The notes beneath the pieces are model-generated. The model was not told where the DNA came from, ran no database searches, and worked only from the letters and a program-made list of their open reading frames with translations. A stretch of DNA of 5,742 bases from an uncultured Clostridium sp. (GTDB taxonomy: Bacteria; Bacillota; Clostridia; Clostridiales; Clostridiaceae): the NCBI GenBank assembly GCA_900543325.1, contig UQQU01000115.1, positions 1 to 5,742 of the forward strand. Direction: 5' to 3'. The position numbers and the translations under genes were made by a program. Numbering within the stretch: the stretch's first letter is position 1; the number at the start of each line of letters is the position of its first letter. Below, one piece after another: positions 1 through 5,742 of this stretch.

Positions 1-528
1 TCCATTTACTAAAAGGTTTGGATATCTAGCTGGTAATACCTTAGGTTCCATTTCAGAATCTGAGTAGTTTGGAACCATATCTACTACATTTTTTTCTATA
101 TCTCTAAGCATCTCCATAGATATACTAGAAAGTCTAGCCTCTGTATATCTCATAGCCGCTGCTCCATCTCCATCTATACTTCCCCAGTTTCCGTGTCCAT
201 CAATAAGGGGAGCTCTTGTACTAAAATTTTGAGCTAGAATTACCATAGCATCATAAACTGAACTATCTCCATGTGGGTGATATTTACCTAGTATATCCCC
301 TACTATTCTAGCTGATTTGTAATAAGGTTTATCTGGAAAAGCCTTTAACATATATGCACCATATAAAATTCTTCTGTGTACAGGCTTTAATCCATCTCTT
401 ACATCTGGAAGTGCTCTATCCTTAGCAACTTCTACTGCATAAGGTAAATAGTTATCAGGCATAACCTCTTCAAGAGGCATTCTGATAATATTATTATCCT
501 TAGGTATTTCAATATTCTTCTTAGCCAT
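1..528 (-). CDS. parC: DNA topoisomerase IV subunit A, N-terminal part (cut by window edge)
   Basis: This is the DNA-breaking and rejoining subunit of a type IIA topoisomerase. With ParE it unlinks replicated chromosomes using ATP. Only the first 176 codons are present; the frame is open to base 1, so the gene continues outside the window. The breakage domain is clear: HPHGDSSVYD at residues 84-93, then an SIDGDGAAAMRYTEARL block with catalytic Tyr128, which forms the 5'-phosphotyrosyl link to DNA. Ser89 and Asp93 correspond to E. coli GyrA Ser83 and Asp87, so both main quinolone-resistance positions carry the susceptible-type residue. The ATG at 526-528 is chosen because a perfect AGGAGG (536-541) lies 7 bases upstream, directly after the parE stop codon. 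It is therefore co-transcribed with parE and perhaps translationally coupled to it. GyrA is the alternative, since the N-terminal domains are alike and the diagnostic C-terminal domain is not visible. ParC is preferred mainly because no dnaA, recF or other origin genes flank it. Confidence 0.88.
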   Translation of the reverse strand, partial: MAKKNIEIPKDNNIIRMPLEEVMPDNYLPYAVEVAKDRALPDVRDGLKPVHRRILYGAYMLKAFPDKPYYKSARIVGDILGKYHPHGDSSVYDAMVILAQNFSTRAPLIDGHGNWGSIDGDGAAAMRYTEARLSSISMEMLRDIEKNVVDMVPNYSDSEMEPKVLPARYPNLLVNG

Positions 529-535
529 TTAATCT

Positions 536-541
536 CCTCCT
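536..541 (-). promoter_or_regulatory. Shine-Dalgarno sequence of parC
   Basis: The minus strand reads AGGAGG, 7 bases before the parC ATG and immediately after the parE TAA stop (542-544). The 13-base gap between the genes holds nothing else, so parC has its own strong ribosome site but no room for a separate promoter or terminator. Ribosomes ending parE sit on this site, which makes coupled synthesis of the two subunits plausible. Confidence 0.85.
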
Positions 542-2491
542 TTAGAACTCAGCATACTTATACATATAGTTCTTTCTAGGCTGAACAACATCACCCATTA
601 ATAAAGAAACCATTTTTTCAGCCTTAGCGGCATCTTCTATAGTAACTTGTACTAAAGTTCTTGTTTCTGGATTTAAAGTTGTCTCCCATAATTGGTCTGG
701 ATTCATTTCTCCAAGTCCTTTAAATCTTTGAATAGTTGCTCCCTTTCCTACCTTCTTTTTAACTTCTTCTAATTCATCATCACTATAAGCATAAAGAATC
801 TTATCTTTACCCTTACCTGATTTAGCAACTTTATAAAGAGGTGGTTGTGCTAAATAAAGATGACCATTAGCTATAAGAGGTCTCATGTATCTATAGATAT
901 ATGTCATCCAAAGAGTTCTTATATGATATCCATCTACGTCAGCATCACTCATTATTATTATTTTGTCATATTTTAAATCTTCTTCATTATAATTATCTAA
1001 AATTCCTGTACCTATGGCAGTGTTAAAGATTTTTAACTCCTCAGAAGCTATAACATTTTCTAACTTTTGTTTTTCTGTATTCATTATTTTACCCTTTGAA
1101 GGCATTATAGTCTGGAATCTTCTATCTCTAGCTTGTTTTGCTGAACCACCGGCAGAATCTCCCTCAACTACAATAAATTCATTTACAGTATTATCTTTTA
1201 ATGTACATACTGCAACCTTACCAGCAAGTGGTGCTGTTCCTTTACCTATTTTTTTCTTTTCAGCTTCATTTATCTTTTTAATTTTTTCTCTTCTTTGAGC
1301 TGCAGCAAGGGCATTATTTATAAGACTTGTTGCAACTTCTTTATTATCTTCTATCCATTCACAAAGCTTAGTATATGCTAAATCATTCATCATAGTATAA
1401 GCTTCTGAACTTCCTAATTTTGTCTTAGTTTGACCTTCAAATACAGCATTAGTAATCTTAATTCTAACTATTGCTGTCATACCTTCTCTTAAGTCATCGC
1501 CTTCAAACTCTTTATCCTTTTCTTTAACAAGACCTAACTTCTTTGCCCATTCTTTAAAAGCTCTTGTCATACCAGTTTTAAATCCAGATTCGTGAGTTCC
1601 AGCTTCTGTAGTAGGAATATTATTAACATAACTTGCAATATATTCAGTTGTAGAGTCTGTAAATTGCATACATACTTCACCATACATTGCTATATTATTT
1701 ATTGATTTTTCTCCTTCAAAAAGAATTGGTGTAGGATGAATAGTCGTTTTACTTTCATTTAAATAATCTATAAAATCAAGTAAACCTCTTTCAGAATAGT
1801 ATTCCTTTCTAACCTCTTCATCTTTTCTTTGATCTATAAGCTCAAGATGTATTCCTTTATTTTGGAATGCAAGCTCTTGTAACCTTTCATCTATAATATC
1901 AAATTTGAAATCAGTTGTTGAAAAAATTTCTCCATCTGGTTTAAATGTAACTCTAGTTCCTGTATCTTTAGCTTTTCCTACTATCTCTAAGGATGTAACC
2001 GCAGTTCCTGGCATATCTTTTTTTAGCTCTTTATCATAGGCATATTCAAATCTTTGTTTATATATATTCCCATTTTGATGAACTTCTACTTCTAGCCATT
2101 TTGATAACGCATTAACTACTGCAGCTCCAACTCCATGAAGGCCTCCTGATGTTTTATAGTTTTTATTATCAAACTTACCACCAGTATGTAATTCAGTAAA
2201 TACCATTTCCACCCCTGACTTTTTCTTAACAGGATGGATACCTGTTGGTATTCCTCTACCATTATCTATAACAGTTACACTCTTATCTTTATTTATAATA
2301 ATTGTGGCTTTATCTCCAAAACCATTAGATATTTCATCTATTGAGTTATCTAATATCTCCCATATACAATGATGTAAGCCCTTTGTTCCTGTAGACCCTA
2401 TATACATACCTGGTCTAACTCTAACTGGTTCAAGTTTCTCTAAAGATGTCAAATCCGTTACATCATATTTACTATTAACTTCATTATTCAT
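542..2491 (-). CDS. parE: DNA topoisomerase IV subunit B (ATPase subunit)
   Basis: This is the ATP-hydrolysing subunit of a type IIA topoisomerase, partner of ParC just downstream; it closes as a clamp on the DNA segment to be passed. The 649 residues are normal for ParE and short of the larger GyrB proteins of some Gram-negatives. The GHKL ATPase domain shows Glu45 and Asn49 in EILDNSIDE, DNGRGIP at 76-82, HTGGKF at 102-107 and the GGLHGVG lid at 116-122. A transducer domain follows. The TOPRIM metal site is complete: EGDSAGG beginning at Glu443, and DADVDG at 516-521. QRFKGLGEMNP at 588-598 is the conserved C-terminal family signature. The ATG at 2489-2491 is preferred over an in-frame TTG at 2501-2503, because a GGAGG lies 5 bases before the ATG and overlaps that TTG. 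It is transcribed from the promoter at 2544-2572. GyrB is the alternative name; context and the adjacent subunit A gene favour a topoisomerase IV pair, without proof. Confidence 0.92.
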   Translation of the reverse strand: MNNEVNSKYDVTDLTSLEKLEPVRVRPGMYIGSTGTKGLHHCIWEILDNSIDEISNGFGDKATIIINKDKSVTVIDNGRGIPTGIHPVKKKSGVEMVFTELHTGGKFDNKNYKTSGGLHGVGAAVVNALSKWLEVEVHQNGNIYKQRFEYAYDKELKKDMPGTAVTSLEIVGKAKDTGTRVTFKPDGEIFSTTDFKFDIIDERLQELAFQNKGIHLELIDQRKDEEVRKEYYSERGLLDFIDYLNESKTTIHPTPILFEGEKSINNIAMYGEVCMQFTDSTTEYIASYVNNIPTTEAGTHESGFKTGMTRAFKEWAKKLGLVKEKDKEFEGDDLREGMTAIVRIKITNAVFEGQTKTKLGSSEAYTMMNDLAYTKLCEWIEDNKEVATSLINNALAAAQRREKIKKINEAEKKKIGKGTAPLAGKVAVCTLKDNTVNEFIVVEGDSAGGSAKQARDRRFQTIMPSKGKIMNTEKQKLENVIASEELKIFNTAIGTGILDNYNEEDLKYDKIIIMSDADVDGYHIRTLWMTYIYRYMRPLIANGHLYLAQPPLYKVAKSGKGKDKILYAYSDDELEEVKKKVGKGATIQRFKGLGEMNPDQLWETTLNPETRTLVQVTIEDAAKAEKMVSLLMGDVVQPRKNYMYKYAEF

Positions 2492-2496
2492 ATAAA

Positions 2497-2501
2497 CCTC
2501 C
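2497..2501 (-). promoter_or_regulatory. Shine-Dalgarno sequence that fixes the parE start
   Basis: The minus strand reads GGAGG followed by TTTAT and then ATG, giving a 5-base spacer, which is acceptable. The upstream TTG that would lengthen the protein by four residues (MEVY) shares a base with this GGAGG and has no comparable purine-rich site ahead of it. The ATG at 2489-2491 is therefore the better start. Confidence 0.85.
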
Positions 2502-2543
2502 AAAATTATAACCTATTCACATTTAAGTAATAATTTAGATATA

Positions 2544-2572
2544 ATTATACAATTTCATAATATCAAAATCAA
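2544..2572 (-). promoter_or_regulatory. Sigma-A-type promoter of the parE-parC operon
   Basis: On the minus strand a -35 box TTGATT (2567-2572) is followed by a 17-base spacer and a perfect -10 box TATAAT (2544-2549). Transcription would begin near 2537, giving a leader of about 45 bases before the parE ATG. AT-rich sequence continues upstream and could act as an UP element. It is the best promoter match noticed in the window. It lies well beyond the gdhA terminator, so parE-parC is probably a separate unit from gdhA. Confidence 0.7.
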
Positions 2573-2582
2573 ACTAATGTTC
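2571..2582 (-). promoter_or_regulatory. LexA-like element next to the parE -35 box (tentative)
   Basis: The minus strand reads GAAC-ATTA-GTTT. The Gram-positive LexA (DinR) core is GAAC-N4-GTTC, so the core differs at one base and the flanking bases do not match the usual C and G. The site overlaps two bases of the -35 box, a position where a repressor would work. Such a match can easily arise by chance in AT-rich DNA, so this is only a candidate. Confidence 0.2.
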
Positions 2583-2827
2583 TTTATTAACGTTTTTAAT
2601 TCTATCATACTTCTGTATTTATTTAAAAGCACGAATATTTTTTTCTTCCTTACTTTCTAAATATTTAATGTCTATTTTTTATCTTTTTATAAGATTAACT
2701 TATTTATATCTTATCCTCATTATTTAAATTTACAAGTTATTTTACTTACATCTCTTCACTTTATTGGATATTTTAAGTGTATATTGGTAAACTTAAATTT
2801 CTAATTTTTTATAATACAATTAAAATA
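2583..2827. other. Gene-free AT-rich stretch between parE promoter and gdhA terminator
   Basis: About 245 bases with no credible gene on either strand: open frames are very short and lack ribosome sites. The only regular structure noticed is a small inverted repeat, TTTAAGT (2772-2778) with ACTTAAA (2791-2797) around a 12-base loop, not followed by a T-run on either strand. No riboswitch or tRNA-like fold was recognised. It may simply be spacer DNA. Confidence 0.6.
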
Positions 2828-2878
2828 AAAAATCAAATTACCTTATAATTATTTAAACTATAAAGCAATTTGATTTTT
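2828..2878 (-). terminator. Putative gdhA terminator, AT-rich hairpin
   Basis: A perfect 12-base inverted repeat, AAAAATCAAATT (2828-2839) with AATTTGATTTTT (2867-2878), begins about 40 bases beyond the gdhA stop. On the minus strand the stem runs into further T-rich sequence, as expected for an intrinsic terminator. The stem holds only one G-C pair and the loop is 27 bases, although the loop has its own short pairing (TTATA 2843-2847 with TATAA 2859-2863). It would be weak by standard rules. The arms are symmetric, so it could act on either strand. Confidence 0.6.
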
Positions 2879-2918
2879 ATAATAATCCCTAATTTTCTAA
2901 GCTATTAACTCTAATTAA

Positions 2919-4265
2919 CTATACTATACCTTGTGCCATCATAGCATCAGCAACTTTCTTAAATCCAGCTATATTAGCTCCCATTAAGATATTTCCTTCA
3001 TCACCATATTCCTTTGCAGCAGCTGCTGAATTATTATAAATATTAATCATAATATTTTTAAGCTTAGCATCTACTTCTTCAAAACTCCAAGACATTCTCA
3101 TACTATTTTGAGACATTTCTAAAGCTGAGCAAGCAACTCCACCTGCATTTGCAGCCTTAGCTGGTCCAAATAACACTTTATTACTTTGGAATACTTCAAT
3201 AGCTTCTAATGTACTTGGCATATTAGCACCTTCCGCTACTACCTTAGTTCCATTTTCAACTAAAATCTTAGCTGATTTTTCATCTATTTCACCTTGAGTT
3301 GCACAAGGAAGTGCTACATCGCATTTTATAGTCCAGATACCTCTGCAACCTTCAAAATATTTAGCTGAAGGAACATAATCTAAATATTCTTTGATTCTTC
3401 CCCTCTTAACTTCCTTAATGTTCTTTACAACTTCAAGATTAACTCCATTTTCGTCATATATATATCCATTTGAATCACTTAATGCAACAACTTTAGCTCC
3501 TAATTGAGTTGCTTTTTGAGTTGCATATATAGCAACATTTCCTGAACCAGAAATTACAACAGTTTTTCCTGCTAAAGAAAGTCCATTATCTTTCATCATT
3601 TCTTCAGTAAAGTACACTAATCCATATCCTGTTGCTTCAGTTCTTGTTAAACTTCCACCATAAGATAATCCTTTTCCTGTTAAAACACCTTGATCATTAG
3701 CATTTCTAATTTTCTTATAATATCCATACATATATCCAATTTCTCTACCACCAACACCAATATCTCCTGCTGGTACGTCTGTGTCTAACCCTATATGCTT
3801 ACTTAATTCAGCCATAAAACTTTGACAGAATCTCATTACTTCTCTATCTGATTTTCCTTTAGGGTCAAAATCTGAACCACCTTTTCCCCCACCAATAGGT
3901 AGTCCTGTTAATGAATTCTTAAATATTTGCTCGAATCCTAAAAATTTAATTATGCTTGAATTAACTGTTGGATGGAATCTTAATCCACCTTTATAAGGAC
4001 CTATAGCACTATTAAATTGGATTCTATATCCTCTATTAACTTGAACTCTTCCTTTATCATCTACCCAAGGAACTCTAAACATAATTTGTCTCTCTGGTTC
4101 TACAATTCTTTCTAATAATCCCTCTTCAATATATTCTGGATGTTTATCGAATACCGGAATTAAAGAAATTGCTACTTCTTTTACAGCATCTAAGAACTCC
4201 TTTTCATTTCCATTTCTCTTTTCTACTTGTTCTAAAACATTTAAAACATATTCTTTTCCTGTCAT
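2919..4265 (-). CDS. gdhA: Glutamate dehydrogenase, probably NADP-dependent
   Basis: This cytoplasmic enzyme interconverts 2-oxoglutarate plus ammonia with glutamate. At 448 residues it has the length of the hexameric bacterial GdhA family (E. coli 447, C. symbiosum 449) and looks intact. Visible active-site residues are Lys92 (in GPYKGG), Lys116, catalytic Lys128 (in GGGKGGSDFDP) and Asp168 (in VPAGDIGVG), matching C. symbiosum Lys89, Lys113, Lys125 and Asp165. The Rossmann domain has GSGNVA at 240-245 and SDSNG at 263-267; NAGGVACS at 373-380 is in the glutamate pocket region. Ser241, Ser265 and Asn266 sit where the NAD-specific C. symbiosum enzyme has Phe238, Pro262 and Asp263, and resemble the NADP enzyme of E. 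coli. NADPH use, and so ammonia assimilation, is inferred. The ATG is supported by AGGGGG 7 bases upstream. The gene stands alone between two terminators, and an upstream inverted repeat may regulate it. Confidence 0.95.
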   Translation of the reverse strand: MTGKEYVLNVLEQVEKRNGNEKEFLDAVKEVAISLIPVFDKHPEYIEEGLLERIVEPERQIMFRVPWVDDKGRVQVNRGYRIQFNSAIGPYKGGLRFHPTVNSSIIKFLGFEQIFKNSLTGLPIGGGKGGSDFDPKGKSDREVMRFCQSFMAELSKHIGLDTDVPAGDIGVGGREIGYMYGYYKKIRNANDQGVLTGKGLSYGGSLTRTEATGYGLVYFTEEMMKDNGLSLAGKTVVISGSGNVAIYATQKATQLGAKVVALSDSNGYIYDENGVNLEVVKNIKEVKRGRIKEYLDYVPSAKYFEGCRGIWTIKCDVALPCATQGEIDEKSAKILVENGTKVVAEGANMPSTLEAIEVFQSNKVLFGPAKAANAGGVACSALEMSQNSMRMSWSFEEVDAKLKNIMINIYNNSAAAAKEYGDEGNILMGANIAGFKKVADAMMAQGIV

Positions 4266-4272
4266 AAGTTTT

Positions 4273-4278
4273 CCCCCT
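4273..4278 (-). promoter_or_regulatory. Shine-Dalgarno sequence of gdhA
   Basis: The minus strand reads AGGGGG, ending 7 bases before the ATG at 4263-4265. It is the only G-rich run in a very AT-rich leader and supports this start. Confidence 0.75.
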
Positions 4279-4309
4279 TATCTTTATTACCATTTTACAT
4301 TAAATTTTA

Positions 4310-4345
4310 GGATATATTTTATATCTAAGTATATTATTTATATCC
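4310..4345. repeat. Inverted repeat in the gdhA promoter/leader region
   Basis: GGATATA (4310-4316) and TATATCC (4339-4345) form a perfect 7-base inverted repeat around 22 AT-rich bases that can pair only imperfectly. The repeat covers the predicted -10 box and start region of gdhA. It could be an operator or form a weak leader hairpin in the mRNA. The G-C ends stand out against almost pure A and T, but part of the match is expected in such DNA. Confidence 0.35.
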
Positions 4346-4358
4346 TTTTTTATATCAA
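4331..4358 (-). promoter_or_regulatory. Possible gdhA promoter
   Basis: On the minus strand TTGATA (4353-4358) is followed by 16 bases and TAATAT (4331-4336). Spacing and -35 box are reasonable, but the -10 box is imperfect and several TATA-like strings nearby could serve instead. The implied leader is about 60 bases. The upstream terminator at 4473-4507 means gdhA needs a promoter of its own somewhere in 4266-4472. Confidence 0.35.
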
Positions 4359-4472
4359 TAAATTTCTATTAAGTTATTTATTAATATACTAACCCTACTT
4401 AATATATTAATACTATTTTTGTAATTTTAAAAGATAATTTAAAAAAAACAAAAAATTTATTTTATATAAAAG

Positions 4473-4507
4473 GAACTGCTCCCTATATACTTGATAGGAA
4501 GCAGTTC
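4473..4507 (-). terminator. Intrinsic terminator of the glycosyltransferase gene
   Basis: GAACTGCT (4473-4480) pairs perfectly with AGCAGTTC (4500-4507). The stem extends inward through one G-U pair and CCTAT/ATAGG to 14 pairs, with a 7-base loop (4487-4493). It starts 25 bases after the stop codon. On the minus strand it is followed by CTTTTATAT and then long T-runs. The plus-strand side lacks a T-run, so it acts in one direction. It is the strongest hairpin seen in the window and separates this gene from gdhA. Confidence 0.85.
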
Positions 4508-4531
4508 AAAATTAATAAAAACTTTATAAAA

Positions 4532-5668
4532 TTACTCTTTATTCATAATATCATTATTTTCTATTAATTCATTAATTAATAAAAATATATTTTTTGTAGA
4601 ATCATTTTTGTCAAAAGATTTACAAGCCTCTTTCATATCTTCTAGTTTTTCGCCATCTTTTAATAGTTCTATTATAGCTTCTCTACAACTATTTCCATCA
4701 CTAATTCTTACTGCCATATTATGCTTTAATAAGAATTCTGCATTTTCTTCCTCTTGACCTGGAATTGCATCAAAAACAGCCATTGGAATATTGCATGCTA
4801 ATGCTTCTGTAACAGTTAAGCCTCCTGGCTTAGTAATTATTATATCTGATGCTTGCATAAATTTATTAATTTCTTCTGTAAAGTATATAAGTTTTGTCTT
4901 TTTAGGACTACTTCCTATTACTTCCTCAAAATGATTATATAACTTTTGATTTTTTCCTGTTACTAATATTATTTGAAAATCTAAATCTATATCTATTATA
5001 TTCTCATAAACATCAAAGACATTTGATACTCCAAAGCTTCCCGCCATCATTAATATTGTTGGCAAACTCTTATCAAGACCTAATTCTTCAATTACTAATT
5101 GTTTTTCCTTTTCTTCGAAGAATACTTCATCCACTGGTATTCCGTATGGATAGATACATCTTGAATCTACTCCCTCAGTAACCATTTTAGTAACCATATC
5201 ATCATTTGCAACTATATATGCATCCACCTTATCATTTATCCATGCTTTATGTGGAGCATAATCAGTCATTATACAGATTAACGGTATATTTATTTCTTTC
5301 TTTGATTTTAATCTTGATACCATTTCTGTTGGAAAGGGATGCGTTGTTATAATTATATCTGGTCTAAACTCATCAATTAAAGGTAATAACTTATTTGCAA
5401 ATATATTGTTAAGTCTAGTTACAAAATTAGCTAACTTATGATCCTTATTAGTCAGATCATATAACTTTCCGTATAATTTAGGCGTTTTAGTGGCTAAATA
5501 AACATATCCACTAGTTACTGTTTTATTTAATATTGGACTTATATACAATAAACTATCTACTATTTTAACATTTATATCTTTATTCTGTTGGGTCATGTAA
5601 CCCTCTATCGCTTTAGATGCCCTCATATGTCCACCACCAGTTGATGCTGACAAAATAAGAATATTCAT
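4532..5668 (-). CDS. MGDG synthase/UgtP-family glycolipid glycosyltransferase
   Basis: A GT28-family (MurG-like, GT-B fold) enzyme resembling B. subtilis UgtP, which adds glucose from UDP-glucose to diacylglycerol to make membrane glycolipids and the lipoteichoic acid anchor. The length, 378 residues, is close to UgtP (382). The N-terminal half matches the MGDG synthase domain: a nucleotide-fold start MNILILSAS, glycine loop GGGH at 11-14, and TDYAPHKAW at 135-143 (UgtP has TDFCLHKIW). The C-terminal donor domain carries MAGSFG at 208-213, KPGGLTVTEAL at 280-290 and PGQEEENA at 303-310, the expected UDP-sugar site. No transmembrane segment or signal peptide is seen, in keeping with a peripheral inner-face membrane enzyme. 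The ATG at 5666-5668 follows a GGGGGAG ribosome site and is the first plausible start. The sugar (glucose or galactose) and the number added cannot be read from sequence, and clostridia may carry several paralogues, so no symbol is given. A CcpA-like palindrome lies just upstream. Confidence 0.9.
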   Translation of the reverse strand: MNILILSASTGGGHMRASKAIEGYMTQQNKDINVKIVDSLLYISPILNKTVTSGYVYLATKTPKLYGKLYDLTNKDHKLANFVTRLNNIFANKLLPLIDEFRPDIIITTHPFPTEMVSRLKSKKEINIPLICIMTDYAPHKAWINDKVDAYIVANDDMVTKMVTEGVDSRCIYPYGIPVDEVFFEEKEKQLVIEELGLDKSLPTILMMAGSFGVSNVFDVYENIIDIDLDFQIILVTGKNQKLYNHFEEVIGSSPKKTKLIYFTEEINKFMQASDIIITKPGGLTVTEALACNIPMAVFDAIPGQEEENAEFLLKHNMAVRISDGNSCREAIIELLKDGEKLEDMKEACKSFDKNDSTKNIFLLINELIENNDIMNKE

Positions 5669-5673
5669 TTAAG

Positions 5674-5680
5674 CTCCCCC
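5674..5680 (-). promoter_or_regulatory. Shine-Dalgarno sequence of the glycosyltransferase gene
   Basis: The minus strand reads GGGGGAG, ending 5 bases before the ATG at 5666-5668. It supports the chosen start and resembles the G-run site used by gdhA. Confidence 0.7.
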
Positions 5681-5693
5681 TAACAATATAAGT

Positions 5694-5715
5694 TAGTGTA
5701 AAGTTTTTTACACTA
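5694..5715. promoter_or_regulatory. Palindromic operator, candidate CcpA site of variable architecture (cre-var)
   Basis: TAGTGTAAA (5694-5702) and TTTACACTA (5707-5715) are perfect 9-base inverted repeats around GTTT, 14 bases upstream of the ribosome site of the glycosyltransferase gene. The inner arms are exactly TGTAAA and TTTACA, the core palindrome described for the non-canonical CcpA sites of solventogenic clostridia. On the minus strand no T-run follows, so it is not a terminator. A TATATA string at 5734-5739 could be a -10 box whose -35 lies outside the window; the palindrome would then sit just downstream of the start, a position suited to roadblock repression. A site for another dimeric repressor, or an mRNA leader hairpin, is also possible. 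Confidence 0.5.
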
Positions 5716-5742
5716 CTTTTCTTTTAAATTCTTTATATATCA

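Noticed and set aside
1014..1298. Plus-strand open frame of 94 codons
   Set aside because: It lies wholly inside parE on the opposite strand, over conserved TOPRIM coding sequence, and resembles no family. It is a shadow frame.
2577..2660. Plus-strand 27-codon frame encoding a hydrophobic peptide (MFFINVFNSI...), reminiscent of a small toxin
   Set aside because: There is no ribosome site, and it runs against the parE promoter and its upstream DNA. T-rich DNA yields Phe/Leu/Ile-rich frames by chance. No antitoxin RNA or repeat was seen.
2772..2797. Small inverted repeat TTTAAGT/ACTTAAA as a second terminator or RNA gene
   Set aside because: Only seven A/T-rich pairs with a 12-base loop, no T-run after it on either strand, and no promoter or other structure nearby.
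4399..4410. Perfect 12-base palindrome TTAATATATTAA upstream of gdhA
   Set aside because: Composed only of A and T in almost pure A/T DNA, so expected by chance; no paired or repeated copy supports an operator.
5696..5713. Rex-type redox operator (TTGTTAA-N4-TTAACAA) as an explanation of the palindrome
   Set aside because: Spacing fits, but each arm differs at two of seven positions, while the TGTAAA/TTTACA core of the variable CcpA site matches exactly.

Overview
The window looks like ordinary chromosome from a low-GC Firmicute, most likely Clostridium sensu stricto. It is strongly AT-rich, especially between genes. The ribosome binding sites are strong and G-rich (AGGAGG, GGAGG, AGGGGG), and the proteins resemble clostridial and Bacillus homologues. 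Every supported gene is on the minus strand, so transcription runs from high to low coordinates. No mobile element, CRISPR array, tRNA or rRNA was seen.

In the order of transcription:
(1) A MGDG-synthase/UgtP-type glycolipid glycosyltransferase (4532-5668). It is preceded by a near-ideal palindrome resembling the clostridial variable-architecture CcpA site and followed by a strong hairpin terminator.
(2) gdhA, glutamate dehydrogenase (2919-4265), with its own AT-rich upstream region and a weak AT-rich terminator. Residues in its nucleotide-binding site point to NADP(H) use, meaning ammonia assimilation into glutamate.
(3) A 427-base gap with no gene, carrying a well-formed sigma-A-type promoter, TTGATT-N17-TATAAT.
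(4) parE (542-2491) and the first 176 codons of parC (1-528, running off the window edge). These lie 13 bases apart as one operon and encode the two subunits of a type IIA topoisomerase, probably topoisomerase IV.

The three transcription units (glycolipid synthesis, nitrogen assimilation, chromosome decatenation) are separated by terminators and have no obvious shared job. I found no evidence of an undescribed system. The best leads are regulatory: the palindrome upstream of the glycosyltransferase, a LexA-like element touching the parE promoter, and an inverted repeat over the probable gdhA promoter. The annotated start of parE also matters, because its long open frame begins with a TTG that overlaps the Shine-Dalgarno sequence of the real ATG start.
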